Assembly (NCBI GenBank): GCA_016841665.1
Contig: JAENYT010000007.1
Span: 1-64,000 of the forward strand
Source: Methanobacteriota archaeon
GTDB taxonomy: Archaea; Halobacteriota; Methanomicrobia; Methanomicrobiales; Methanomicrobiaceae
Reading direction: 5' to 3'
DNA: 64,000 bases
Below the pieces are notes generated by a model, which searched no databases, was not told where the DNA came from, and worked only from the letters and a program-made list of their open reading frames with translations. Positions 42,268-51,093 of this stretch are shown in pieces (position 1 is the stretch's first letter; the number at the start of each line of letters is the position of its first letter). Position numbers and translations under genes: made by a program.

Positions 42268-43128
42268 GTGACCGAATTGTACGCAATAGCACGCGCAACA
42301 GAGATTGCAGACAAGATTTTTGAATTCTGGATAACGGCACCCCACGTGGCCCGCCATGCCAGGGCAGGGCAGTTCGTGGTGCTGAGAATCGACGAGCACG
42401 GGGAGCGCATCCCCCTCACCATCTCCGCAGTCGAAGGAGACCTCGTCCGCGTGGTGTTCATGGCGGTGGGAAAGACCACCACCCAGCTCTCCTCGCTCGG
42501 TGCGGGGGACGCCATCAGGGATGTTGCCGGGCCGCTCGGCAAACCCAGCGAGATAGAACAGTACGGCACCTGCATGGTGATCGGCGGTGGGGTGGGCATC
42601 GCCTGCACCCCGATTATCGCACAGGAGCTGAAAAGAGCGGGCAACAAGGTTATCGGCGTCATCGGCGCACGGAACGAGAGCCTGCTCATTCTGGAAGACG
42701 AGTTGCGCGCCGTCTGCAATGAGCTCGTCGTCTGCACCGACGACGGGAGCAAGGGGTTCCACGGATTTCCTGCCGATATCCTCAAACAACGGCTCGCCGA
42801 GGATACGCTGGATGCCGTCTGGATCATCGGTCCCGCCATCATGATGAAGATCACCTCGGGCGCCACCAGGCCCTACGGCGTCAAGACATTTGTCAGCCTC
42901 AACCCCATCATGGTCGACGGCACCGGGATGTGCGGCTCATGCCGTGTCACGGTGGGGGGCGAGACGAAATTCGCCTGCGTGGACGGGCCTGAATTCGATG
43001 CCCATGAGGTTGATTTCGACGAGTTGATGCAGCGGCAGAGGATCTACACGGCCCAGGAGCAGGAATCCATGGGACGCTACCATGAACACACCTGCCGGTG
43101 CGGAGAGGGGGGCGCCCGCCATGAGTAA
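42268..43128 (+). CDS. Ferredoxin-NADP oxidoreductase-like subunit (NfnA/SudB family)
   Basis: Flavin and NAD(P)-binding subunit of a two-subunit flavoprotein related to sulfide dehydrogenase and electron-bifurcating Nfn. The 286-residue protein has the FAD-binding FNR fold (RIPLTISAVEGDLVRVVFMA), the NAD site MVIGGGVGIACTPIIAQEL, and a C-terminal [2Fe-2S] Cys set (GTGMCGSCRVTV, FACVDGPEF). The first codon may be GTG 42268 or TTG 42277. It overlaps the large subunit gene by eight bases. About 190 bases upstream hold no clear gene and should contain the promoter. Confidence 0.9.
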   Translation: MTELYAIARATEIADKIFEFWITAPHVARHARAGQFVVLRIDEHGERIPLTISAVEGDLVRVVFMAVGKTTTQLSSLGAGDAIRDVAGPLGKPSEIEQYGTCMVIGGGVGIACTPIIAQELKRAGNKVIGVIGARNESLLILEDELRAVCNELVVCTDDGSKGFHGFPADILKQRLAEDTLDAVWIIGPAIMMKITSGATRPYGVKTFVSLNPIMVDGTGMCGSCRVTVGGETKFACVDGPEFDAHEVDFDELMQRQRIYTAQEQESMGRYHEHTCRCGEGGARHE

Positions 43129-44476
43129 ACGTCCCGCATCCGAGAGGATACAGGACTTCCGCGAGGTGGACCAGGGGCTTTCCGCCGAGGAGGCCGTCGC
43201 CGAGGCGGCCCGGTGCCTGCAGTGCAAGAAACCCAAATGCGTCGAGGGGTGCCCGGTCACTATCGATATCCCCGGGTTTCTCGCAGACGTCGCCGCGGGC
43301 AACTTCCGTGAGGCGGCCCGCACCATCAAGCAGGACAATATGCTCCCGGCCATTTGCGGCCGTGTCTGCCCCCAGGAGACACAGTGCGAAGGGGTGTGCA
43401 TTCTGGGCATCAAGGACAAGCCGGTCAGCATCGGCTCCCTCGAGCGGTTTGTGGCGGACTGGGAGTACGACCACGGCGTCGAGCTCCCCGAGGTGGCCCC
43501 GTCCACGGGAAAACGGGTCGCGGTCGTCGGATCCGGCCCGGCAGGGCTTACTGCCGCGGCCGAGCTCGCCCGGGCGGGACATTCGGTCACCATCTTCGAG
43601 TCCCTGCACGAGGCGGGGGGCGTGCTCACCTACGGGATTCCGTCGTTTCGCCTCCCCAAGGATGTCGTGGCACGCGAGATCGAGCAGGTGCTCGCACTCG
43701 GTGTCGATTTGAAACTCAACCATCTCGTGGGCAGGAGTGTCTCGGTGGACGAACTGCTGGCGTTCGATGCCGTGGTGCTGGGCACGGGGGCAGGACTGCC
43801 CTATTTTATGGGGATTGAGGGCGATAACCTTAACGGGGTGTACTCGGCCAACGAGTACCTCACCCGCGTCAACCTGATGCACGCCGACCGGTTCCCCGAC
43901 TTCGACACCCCGGTGGTGCGTGCGAGCCGCGTCGCCGTCGTGGGTGCAGGAAATGTGGCGATGGACGCCGCCCGCGTCGCCCGGCGGCTGGGGGCGCGCG
44001 TCTTTCTCATCTACCGGCGGCGCGAGGAGGATTTCCCCGCAAGAGCGGCGGAGATCGAGAATGCAAAAGAGGAGGGCATAGAATTCTTGACCTGTGCCAA
44101 TCCGGTGCGGATCCTCGGCGGGCCGACGGTGACCGGCATCGAGTGCGTCCGCATGGAGATGTGCGAGCCGGACCAGAGCGGACGGCCGACGCCGCGTCCC
44201 ATCGAGGGGAGCACCTTCTCCCTCGACGTGGATGCAGTGATCGAAGCCATCGGCCAGGGACCGAATCCCCTCCTCATCCACCTCATTCCCGGTCTTGCGA
44301 TCGGGAGAAAGGGGAATGTGGAGGTGGATGGCGAGGGCAAAACCTCGCTTTCCGGCGTCTATGCGGCAGGCGATGTCGCCACGGGCGCTGCGACCGTGAT
44401 ATGGGCGATGGGAGCGGCAAAGCAGGCAGCACAGCGGGCTGCACGGGCAATCGACAGGATGCTTGAAGAATCATGA
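43121..44476 (+). CDS. NADPH-dependent glutamate synthase small-chain-like flavoprotein (NfnB/SudA family)
   Basis: Partner of the preceding subunit. The 451-residue protein has two N-terminal [4Fe-4S] Cys sets (CLQCKKPKCVEGCPV and CGRVCPQETQCEGVC), an FAD site (VAVVGSGPAGLTAAAELA) and a second dinucleotide site (VAVVGAGNVAMDAARVARR), ending in the GVYAAGDVATGAAT block. These are the features of GltD/NfnB proteins. With NfnA it may couple ferredoxin, NADH and NADPH pools, or act as sulfide dehydrogenase. It may also have been annotated as gltA. It overlaps the methyltransferase gene by ATGA. Confidence 0.93.
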   Translation: MSKRPASERIQDFREVDQGLSAEEAVAEAARCLQCKKPKCVEGCPVTIDIPGFLADVAAGNFREAARTIKQDNMLPAICGRVCPQETQCEGVCILGIKDKPVSIGSLERFVADWEYDHGVELPEVAPSTGKRVAVVGSGPAGLTAAAELARAGHSVTIFESLHEAGGVLTYGIPSFRLPKDVVAREIEQVLALGVDLKLNHLVGRSVSVDELLAFDAVVLGTGAGLPYFMGIEGDNLNGVYSANEYLTRVNLMHADRFPDFDTPVVRASRVAVVGAGNVAMDAARVARRLGARVFLIYRRREEDFPARAAEIENAKEEGIEFLTCANPVRILGGPTVTGIECVRMEMCEPDQSGRPTPRPIEGSTFSLDVDAVIEAIGQGPNPLLIHLIPGLAIGRKGNVEVDGEGKTSLSGVYAAGDVATGAATVIWAMGAAKQAAQRAARAIDRMLEES

Positions 44477-44994
44477 GCGAAGATGTGTCATTCATACGGG
44501 AACGGGAGCAGGTGCTCCAGCTTGCACAGGTCGAGGAGAAGGAAATCATTGACATCGGGGCCGGACCGTTTGCACGGCTTGCGGTATCAAAGCACGACTG
44601 TTACGTGACCTCTGTTGACGTTTCGAGCGTAGCGCTTGAGGAGGCCGAACGGGAGGCGGAAAGGTACGGGGTGACCGAAAAGATCAGCTTCGAACAGGAA
44701 AACGCCGCCGACCTCTCCTATGGTGACGAAACATTCGACATCGGCATCTGTTTCTGCGTGCTCCACCACATTCCCGTCGACCAGCGGGAAGCCGTGTTGC
44801 GCGAGCTCTTCAGGGTGGTCTACGAACGGATGGTCATCGCCGAATTCACCGCAGAGGGATTCGAAGAACTGCATGGCACCTCATCCTACACCCCTGTCGA
44901 TCTCGCATGGCTCGAGGAATTTCTCTCCGGCCTTGGCGAGGTTTCAATCCATCCTCTCGGCACGATGAATGCCTACGTCATCAACAAACGCTAG
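44473..44994 (+). CDS. Class I SAM-dependent methyltransferase
   Basis: A 173-residue enzyme with motif I IIDIGAGPFARLAV, the acidic motif II (VTSVDVSSVALEEAE), and motif IV/V region (FDIGICFCVLHHIP). Small size suggests a metabolite or small-molecule substrate. It starts at the ATGA overlap with the NfnB-like gene, so all three genes form one operon. The substrate cannot be told; similar genes in methanogens are simply annotated as methyltransferases. Confidence 0.9.
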   Translation: MSEDVSFIREREQVLQLAQVEEKEIIDIGAGPFARLAVSKHDCYVTSVDVSSVALEEAEREAERYGVTEKISFEQENAADLSYGDETFDIGICFCVLHHIPVDQREAVLRELFRVVYERMVIAEFTAEGFEELHGTSSYTPVDLAWLEEFLSGLGEVSIHPLGTMNAYVINKR

Positions 44995-45007
44995 GTATCC
45001 CTTTTTT

Positions 45008-45334
45008 TCAGCCGTAAAAATTCACCCCGAACAGCCAGCCCACATACACCAGCTGGATGGTGAATGCGGTGGTGCAGACCACGGATCCGTACAGTGCGGT
45101 CTGCATGGTCGTATTGAACCATTCCGAAATACGCACAAATCCCCAGAGGAGCGCGATTTTCGGGATGGACAGGAGCATGACATAGAGGGCGGGGGTATCG
45201 ACAAAGGGTGCAAAGAGGGGATTGACCTCAAAGAAGCATGTGGAAAAAAGAACACCGAAGAGCGAGAGAAGAATATCAAGGCTGAAGAGCGCGATAATTC
45301 CGGCGAGAAAAATCGACTGCAGGGGCGTGTGCAT
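45008..45334 (-). CDS. Small multi-spanning membrane protein
   Basis: A 108-residue protein with about three or four hydrophobic helices (IFLAGIIALFSLDILLSLFG, LYVMLLSIPKIALLWGFV, SVVCTTAFTIQLVYVGWLFG). I cannot name the family; similar small proteins of unknown function occur in Methanomicrobia. It runs toward the methyltransferase operon and is separated from it by 13 bases. Upstream there is only a short AT-rich stretch before the convergent or following gene region. Confidence 0.7.
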   Translation of the reverse strand: MHTPLQSIFLAGIIALFSLDILLSLFGVLFSTCFFEVNPLFAPFVDTPALYVMLLSIPKIALLWGFVRISEWFNTTMQTALYGSVVCTTAFTIQLVYVGWLFGVNFYG

Positions 45335-45439
45335 CGACGAGAATAACGGCGCCTTATTTTTTATAATTATTGGAGAATAAATATAATGCGAGGTTCGGCC
45401 CGGGACATGCCCGTGTCGATCACCGTCGATGCGCGGGGT

Positions 45440-46525
45440 CTATTCGGGAGAATAGGCGATCTGTATGCCCCGGTTGTCAACCCGTGTGGTGATCGCCATC
45501 TCAAGGCCGATCGATCTGAGGAACTCTCCCGTCTCCTCCACGCTTCTTTCGGTTACGATGGCGAGGGAGGGGCCGACAGAACTCATTCCCACGAATTCGA
45601 ATCCCGCGTCCCTGATTTTGCTCATATAGTGGTAGATCGCGAAGCTGTGATGCTCGACCTCAGCTCGCTTCGAACCCCGAAACTCGATCTCCCACACAAT
45701 ATCCCCGATCCGTTCGAGGTCGTTGCGTTCGAGTGCGGGCACGAGGTCCATGAGAATAAGGTACGCCTTGAGCTCGCGGTCACGGTAATCGAGCGACCGG
45801 GCCCTGTTCATGAGGAGATCGAACTCCCGCTCTCCGGCCGAAGAGATATCGCTTGGAGGAATGGCAATGATAACGTTTTTCCCTTCGGCAAAGGGCCTCT
45901 GGGACACCAGCGTCAGTTCATCGCCCATAACCGCCATCCCCCCGTAAGTGGCGACCGCAGGGCCCACCCCTGTCTCGAACCCGGGGGTTATCTGGCCGTC
46001 AAGCGTCTCTTCCACGTAGTTGTGCCCGATCAGAAGCCGGATCTGCTGGTCTGTCAGGGGCGATCCGAGGGCGGCATTCATCGCCTGCGCAACCGCCACG
46101 AGAACGGTGCTGGTCGACCCGAGGCCCACATGCTTGTGTTCATGGTCCCTCGCCTTTATCCGAAAGCCACCTTCGTATCCGACGGTATGCCTGAATACCT
46201 CCACAAAATGCCGGATTATGGGTTCACGGGCATAATCGATCTCAAACCCCGAGGAGGTGCATTCAACCTCCGCGGTGCAATATACCTGGATGGCGAACCC
46301 TATCCCGCCGCCACCCGGCCTGTCAGGGGCAAAACGGTTCATATCGAGAACGGTCAGATGAATACGGGCAGGTGCGGTTGTCATCACCGTTCCGGGTACC
46401 GGGACGAGATCGTAGTTCTCTTCGAACCCCAGTGTCTTGATGCACTCACCTGGATGGAACGGATGAAAATCGTATTCCACCAGGTCCAGGTCCCCGCCCC
46501 TGATTTTCATTTTCGGCATGGTCAT
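45440..46525 (-). CDS. GHMP-superfamily protein, beta-RFAP synthase-like
   Basis: Resembles beta-ribofuranosylaminobenzene 5'-phosphate synthase, the committed enzyme of tetrahydromethanopterin synthesis. It carries the family opening PARIHLTVLDMNR, a Gly-rich RPGGGGIGFAIQV stretch, and the GHMP phosphate loop HVGLGSTSTVLVAVAQAMN. At ~361 residues it is a little longer than typical. ATG 46525 is the first ATG; another at 46519 is possible. It lies 17 bases after the DUF2148 gene. A different GHMP activity (a small-molecule kinase) is the main alternative. Confidence 0.7.
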   Translation of the reverse strand: MTMPKMKIRGGDLDLVEYDFHPFHPGECIKTLGFEENYDLVPVPGTVMTTAPARIHLTVLDMNRFAPDRPGGGGIGFAIQVYCTAEVECTSSGFEIDYAREPIIRHFVEVFRHTVGYEGGFRIKARDHEHKHVGLGSTSTVLVAVAQAMNAALGSPLTDQQIRLLIGHNYVEETLDGQITPGFETGVGPAVATYGGMAVMGDELTLVSQRPFAEGKNVIIAIPPSDISSAGEREFDLLMNRARSLDYRDRELKAYLILMDLVPALERNDLERIGDIVWEIEFRGSKRAEVEHHSFAIYHYMSKIRDAGFEFVGMSSVGPSLAIVTERSVEETGEFLRSIGLEMAITTRVDNRGIQIAYSPE

Positions 46526-46542
46526 CAATCCTGCACTGTGTT

Positions 46543-47094
46543 TCAGTGTGTACGGTCAAAGAAGATATTTTTGCCTGATGCCTTGAGGGGGACGGCGTAA
46601 GCGACCGTGGAATCCTCCAGCCACCCGAGGTTCAGCGCTCCTACTCCCCCCGAATACATGATCCGGTTGTCCACATTGTGGATGCTGGCGGTCTTCACCG
46701 CCGAGCCGAGTGCAATCCCGATATCGGCCATGCGTATCACGCAATTCGGGCCAGAAAACGGTGATCCTTCCCCGGGAGAGGTTCCGCGGGCGGCGAGCAT
46801 TTCATCGCAGGTGGCATGCCCGCACCCTCCGCAGTTCAGGCCGGGGTGAACCTTCCCCTTCACCCCGATGAGCAGGCAGGCGTCGCTTTCCTCGATATTT
46901 GCCGCGTCACGAAGAAAAAAAGAATAGCCCTTTTGTTCTCCGAATTCCCGCATTGCCCGGGCAAGCGTGCCGAGTTCGTCCCCCGTGAGGATCCTGGTGA
47001 CGAGGACATCGGTTCCTTTTCCTTTGGGAGCGGTCCGTGCGGCGAGTTCCATAAGCCGGGCAACGACCACTACGGCGCTCTCTTCTCCGCCCAT
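46543..47094 (-). CDS. DUF2148 iron-sulfur protein
   Basis: A 183-residue protein of the DUF2148 (ferredoxin-like) family found in methanogens and other anaerobes. It has a Cys-rich site LNCGGCGHATCDEM at ~95-108 and a second Cys a little further on in SGPNCVIRMADI, which together could ligate a [4Fe-4S] cluster. No reaction is assigned to the family. It is the first gene of a pair with the GHMP protein and is divergent from the broken pyridoxal kinase gene. Confidence 0.87.
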   Translation of the reverse strand: MGGEESAVVVVARLMELAARTAPKGKGTDVLVTRILTGDELGTLARAMREFGEQKGYSFFLRDAANIEESDACLLIGVKGKVHPGLNCGGCGHATCDEMLAARGTSPGEGSPFSGPNCVIRMADIGIALGSAVKTASIHNVDNRIMYSGGVGALNLGWLEDSTVAYAVPLKASGKNIFFDRTH

Positions 47095-47218
47095 GCCGGA
47101 TCGTAGTACTCGAAAAGGTAAAAAGGTGTGTGTTCACGGGAACATGCCGGAGCAGGCGCCTGCATACGACGAATTGAAGTCGGTAAAGGGGGACACATAC
47201 TGATCATCGTGATATGCA

Positions 47219-48094
47219 ATGCTACAGAAATCGCAGGTGCCGAGGGTCGCCGCTGTCCATGATCTGTCAGGGTTCGGGCGTACATCGCTCACTCTGGTGA
47301 TCCCCATTCTCTCCACGATGGGAGTACAGGTCTGCCCCTTTCCCACCGCAGTGGTCTCGACCCATACCGGGGGATTTACCGATTACCGCTTCGAGGATCT
47401 CACGGCATTCATGGAAATGTGCATCCTTCATTGGAAGCAGCTCGGTATCGTGTTCGATGCGGTTTATAGCGGGTTTCTCGGGTCTTCAAAGCAGATGGGG
47501 TCGCCGACTTCATCGCCACCAGGCCGAACGAGGATCAGCTCGTCGTGATCGACCCCGTTATGGGGGACAGCGGGTCCACCTACGGACCCATCACCGGGAG
47601 ATGGTGGAACACATGCGAAGTTACATCCATGACGCGGACATCATCACCCCAAACCTGACTGAAGCAGCGTTTCTGCTCGATGAGCCCTACCGGCAGGATG
47701 TCGGTGAGCAGGAAGTCAGGGACTGGATACTCCGGCTCAGTGACATGGGGCCGGGACCATCATCGTGACCAGCGTGCCGGAGCCGACATAAAAGAAACGC
47801 ACCTCGGTGCTCGCGTATGACCGTACAGACGGGAGGTTCTGGAAGGTCGCCTGCGACTATATTCCTGCCAATTATCCGGGCACCGGCGATGCGTTCGCCA
47901 TTGTCGTCGTGGGCAGCATCCTGCAGGGCGACAGCCTCCCCATCGCACTCGACAGGGCGGTGCAGTGTGTCTCCATTGCGATCAGGGCGACATTCGAGCA
48001 TACCCACCCTGCGAGGGAGGGGTTTCTCCTCGAACGGGTGCTGGATACCCTGAAGGGACCGGTGGTGGTAAGCAGTTACGAACTGATGGAATGA
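47219..48094 (+). pseudogene. pdxK: Pyridoxal/pyridoxine kinase remnant with three frameshifts and a stop
   Basis: Read in pieces, the DNA gives a nearly full PdxY/PdxK-type kinase: ...HDLSGFGRTSLTLVIPIL and HTGGFTDYRFEDLT; then VADFIATRPNEDQLVVIDPV and GDSGSTYGP; then IHDADIITPNLTEAAFLL; then YIPANYPGTGDAFAIVVVGS with the catalytic Asp. The frame shifts at three G runs (47497-47500, 47596-47598, 47753-47755), each explained by one missing G, and an in-frame TAA lies at 47789-47791. Either the gene is decaying or the G runs were misread; the TAA favours decay. If it is truly dead, vitamin B6 salvage depends on another gene. Confidence 0.85.
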
Positions 48095-48279
48095 CCGACG
48101 CCCCCCGCGCACAGGATGCTTCCACGCCTATCCTCCCCCGGATGAATGTATTCTTCAAAGCTCATCACCAGCGCCTCGCAGCGGCTGAAGGACGACGAAT
48201 GCATTACACAATTTCTATTCATTTTCCTTCTTATGCAGGGTCGTGGAGCGCCGCAAAAGTATTCCACACAAAAGTATAA

Positions 48280-48294
48280 TACTATAAAAATATT
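48280..48294 (+). promoter_or_regulatory. Promoter of the TPR gene
   Basis: The AT-rich segment ACTATAAAAATATTA is 16-30 bases before ATG 48310, so transcription should start very near the start codon. The 215 bases between the broken kinase and this gene hold nothing else recognisable. Confidence 0.5.
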
Positions 48295-48309
48295 ATATGC
48301 ACACATCCC

Positions 48310-49017
48310 ATGCGGATCCTGGAAAAAATTCATCCCAAAAAACGCCTGTTTTTTGCCCTCGACCTCTATCACCAGGGAAACAGCTATTCAAAGATAGGGC
48401 GCTATGATGAGGCGCTGCAATGCTACGATCTCTCACTCAAGCACAATCCCCGGGATGCCAACGTGTGGACCAGCAGGGGCATCGTGCTCGCCGGTTCCGA
48501 GCACTTCAAGGCTGCGGTTCAATCGTTCGATCAGGCACTCCGGATCGATCCGATGCATATCAAGGCACTGAAAAACAAAGGCAAAGTCCTGCTCAGAATG
48601 GGAGATTTCCAGAGAGCCCTCATATGCTGCAGGGAAGCGCTCGATCTCGATCCGAACTCCGTCTCCCTCTGGGTGATGAACGGTCTTGCACACTACGGGC
48701 TGCAAAATTTCCGGGAATCGATCCGGTGCTATGACCGGGCGCTGAAACGCGACCAACAATCGCTCTCCGCAATGATCAATAAAGGAATTGCGCTCAACAA
48801 AGCAGGAAACTACCAGGAAGCGCACACATGCTTCGACCTTGCCCGGCGCATCGATCCCGACCTTCCTGTAATCTATACCAACAAGGCCATCTCCTTCTAC
48901 TACCAGGGCAACTATCTTCAGGCACTTCGCTGCATAGAGAGAACGCTTGCGCTCGATCCCGAAAACGAGCGGGCGAAATCACTCCGCAGCATAATCGAAT
49001 CCAGGCGTGCGGAATGA
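48310..49017 (+). CDS. TPR repeat protein (six repeats)
   Basis: A 235-residue protein made almost wholly of 34-residue tetratricopeptide repeats, six in a row, each with the Gly-Ala-Pro pattern (for example GRYDEALQCYDLSLKHNP, GDFQRALICCREALDLDP, GNYLQALRCIERTLALDP). TPRs mediate protein-protein contacts; the partner is unknown. It has no signal peptide or membrane segment. Such genes are abundant in Methanomicrobiales. It has its own AT-rich promoter. Confidence 0.93.
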   Translation: MRILEKIHPKKRLFFALDLYHQGNSYSKIGRYDEALQCYDLSLKHNPRDANVWTSRGIVLAGSEHFKAAVQSFDQALRIDPMHIKALKNKGKVLLRMGDFQRALICCREALDLDPNSVSLWVMNGLAHYGLQNFRESIRCYDRALKRDQQSLSAMINKGIALNKAGNYQEAHTCFDLARRIDPDLPVIYTNKAISFYYQGNYLQALRCIERTLALDPENERAKSLRSIIESRRAE

Positions 49018-49042
49018 ACACGGGAATATGGAAAAAGGGCAG

Positions 49043-49327
49043 TTAAAAATCAGATAAAAGCGTTTCGAAATCGAGTATTTTCGGATTTCCAGGTTCTTTC
49101 GCCTCTTCTATGCAGCAGATAATTTTCTCGATGACCTCATTTTCACTGCGGGGGGCCTTGCCCTGGAGCACGTCATCAAGCGCCCTGCTGTGGTATATGA
49201 CATGCTGGAGGCGCACATCCTTGTAGCCGACCACTGCAACAATGGAATTTGATCGTTGATCAGAGGTGATGGAGATGATATTTTCGACATTCACATAATC
49301 ATCTTTTAATGATTTTATCCATACCAT
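49043..49327 (-). CDS. Small hypothetical protein
   Basis: A 94-residue soluble protein starting MVWIKSLKDDYVNVENIISI and ending in an acidic Leu-rich tail. The N-terminal half suggests a small beta fold (NSIVAVVGYKDVRLQHVIYH), and the C-terminal half a helix with paired Cys (EKIICCIEEAKE). I do not recognise it. The reading frame shows normal codon use and has AT-rich sequence upstream, which supports a real gene. Confidence 0.6.
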   Translation of the reverse strand: MVWIKSLKDDYVNVENIISITSDQRSNSIVAVVGYKDVRLQHVIYHSRALDDVLQGKAPRSENEVIEKIICCIEEAKEPGNPKILDFETLLSDF

Positions 49328-49411
49328 GCTGGGTATACATTAAAAACGAGCATAAATTTTAGTTCCGATCCGCCCTCGGGAAATACATATTGCCTAAATT
49401 GAAAAAATGGG

Positions 49412-50116
49412 CTATTTTTTGTATTCCCGCTGTGCATATGAGTATTTTGCAGACTCCCCACCCTTCGCCACGATATAGATCCATTCCCAGAGCGATTTCA
49501 ATGTGCCGAACTGTTCATACCGCCGCATGGAAAATCCAACCTTCATGTTTGGATTGAGCACCACCCGACCGAAATGCTTCATTCTCCGGGCAATTTCGAG
49601 ATCGTCCCCGGCATCGATGCAGCGATACATGCCTGCCTCAAAGAAGGTTTCCCTGTCAAACGCGGTATTGCACCCGAGCGTATAGTAGATGGTGCCGGTC
49701 AGGTACCCGAGCCTGGAAAAGAGGTTGGCGAGATGCAGGGACATTTTATGTTTGATGCCCTCTTCGATGGCGTATACGTACCCGTAGAGCTGAACGATGC
49801 CATCTTCACGGGCAAAGGAGCGCTCTATCTCCTCCAGCCAATTTTCGGGGATGATGCAGTCGGCATCGGTCGTGGCGATGATGGTGCCGCGGGCTATCTT
49901 CGCACCGTCATTGCGCGCTCCGCCCACCTTCTCGCTGGTCTGGATGACAACCCTGTCCGCGAACGGTGCCGCAAGCTCCCTTGTCCTGTCCTGGGAATTG
50001 CCGTCCACGACGATGATCTCATAGGTATCACGGGGGAGGGTCTGGGTGCAGAGGGAGGAGAGACACCTCTCAATGTTCTCCTCTTCATTGTAGGTTGGAA
50101 CGATTACCGAAATCAT
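49412..50116 (-). CDS. Family 2 glycosyltransferase
   Basis: A GT-A fold enzyme of 234 residues. The nucleotide-sugar site begins SVIVPTYNEEENIERCLSSL, followed by VDGNSQDRTREL and the metal-binding DxD in IATTDADCIIPENWL. A region rich in aromatics near the C-terminus may touch the membrane. Sugar donor and acceptor are unknown. Its start overlaps the GT4 stop by ATGA, making it the last gene of a three-gene operon for surface-sugar synthesis. Confidence 0.92.
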   Translation of the reverse strand: MISVIVPTYNEEENIERCLSSLCTQTLPRDTYEIIVVDGNSQDRTRELAAPFADRVVIQTSEKVGGARNDGAKIARGTIIATTDADCIIPENWLEEIERSFAREDGIVQLYGYVYAIEEGIKHKMSLHLANLFSRLGYLTGTIYYTLGCNTAFDRETFFEAGMYRCIDAGDDLEIARRMKHFGRVVLNPNMKVGFSMRRYEQFGTLKSLWEWIYIVAKGGESAKYSYAQREYKK

Positions 50117-51093
50117 GACTCCACCAGTTCACTGTAGAGTGCGATGTGCTGATCCGCAATACGCCGGATATCAAACTGCTCTGTAAATGCACGCGCCCTT
50201 GCAGCAAGGGCGTGGAGCGCACGTTCATCAGCTATCTGCCCGGCAGCTTCATCAATATTTCCAAAATACGCCATATTTTCCCCGAAAATTTCTCGAAATT
50301 CCGGAATATCCCTTGCAACGACAGGAAGGCCGCAGGAAAGCGCCTCAAGGTTCACGAGCCCGAAAGTTTCGGCATGCGACGGCATAAAAAAGATGTCGGC
50401 GGCGCTGTACGCGGAGACGATGTCGGGGACAAATCCGGTGAATATCATATTTTCCCCGCATTTCTTCTTCATCTGCTGTATCTTGAAGTAATCCTTCGAG
50501 CCCATCCCGTAAGGAAACCCACCCACCCATACCCAGAGAATGTCAGGAAACCGCGATGAAAGCTCCATCACATCATAAATCCCTTTTCTCGGCGTTTGCT
50601 GGGCAACGGTAAGAACAATTCGTTTTTCTTCCCCGATACCGTAGGTCTCCCTGAACTCACGCGCTTTTTGTCCGTCATACGCGAACATCTCCCTGTCCAC
50701 GCCGTTCGGGATCAGCGTCGTGGGCACACCGGGGACCATCTCCTCGATCTCCTGCTGGCAGCTTTCAGAAATGGTGATGATATGGTCGAAAGAGCGGTAG
50801 ATTTTGGGGTAGAGCGAATTGATGACATTGTGAAAGGCGACATTGTCCTCGTTGACGCGGGGGGTAGAATGCGCGGTGAGCACAGAACACCCGCGGTTCA
50901 GTTTTTCATTGGAGAGGGCGAGCGGGCCGAAGGTATGGTAGTGCACCACATCGAAGGTGTGGCTCATCCCATTGTAACTCACATCGACGGACTGTCCCCG
51001 CAGCAACGCTTTGTACAGTGTTTTTGCGGCGGTGGAGCAGCCAACGTACTTGAAGAAAAGCATATCCTCGACAAAAAAATTGACATTTATCAT
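50113..51093 (-). CDS. Family 4 glycosyltransferase
   Basis: A GT-B fold enzyme of 326 residues with the Glu-x7-Glu-like signature FMPSHAETFGLVNLEALSCG, and the preceding TPRKGIYDVMELSSRF and MIFTGFVPDIVSAYSAADIF blocks. ATG 51093 (MINVNFFVEDMLFFKYVG) is preferred to an upstream in-frame codon within the neighbouring gene. It overlaps both neighbours by ATGA junctions. It probably transfers a hexose or related sugar to a lipid or glycoprotein precursor. Confidence 0.92.
   Translation of the reverse strand: MINVNFFVEDMLFFKYVGCSTAAKTLYKALLRGQSVDVSYNGMSHTFDVVHYHTFGPLALSNEKLNRGCSVLTAHSTPRVNEDNVAFHNVINSLYPKIYRSFDHIITISESCQQEIEEMVPGVPTTLIPNGVDREMFAYDGQKAREFRETYGIGEEKRIVLTVAQQTPRKGIYDVMELSSRFPDILWVWVGGFPYGMGSKDYFKIQQMKKKCGENMIFTGFVPDIVSAYSAADIFFMPSHAETFGLVNLEALSCGLPVVARDIPEFREIFGENMAYFGNIDEAAGQIADERALHALAARARAFTEQFDIRRIADQHIALYSELVES

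Noticed and set aside
42947-44281. 444-codon minus-strand open frame
   Set aside because: It is the antisense shadow of the NfnB-like gene, a common effect of GC-rich codons.
45386-46600. 404-codon plus-strand open frame
   Set aside because: It is antisense to the GHMP gene, which has clear conserved motifs on the other strand.
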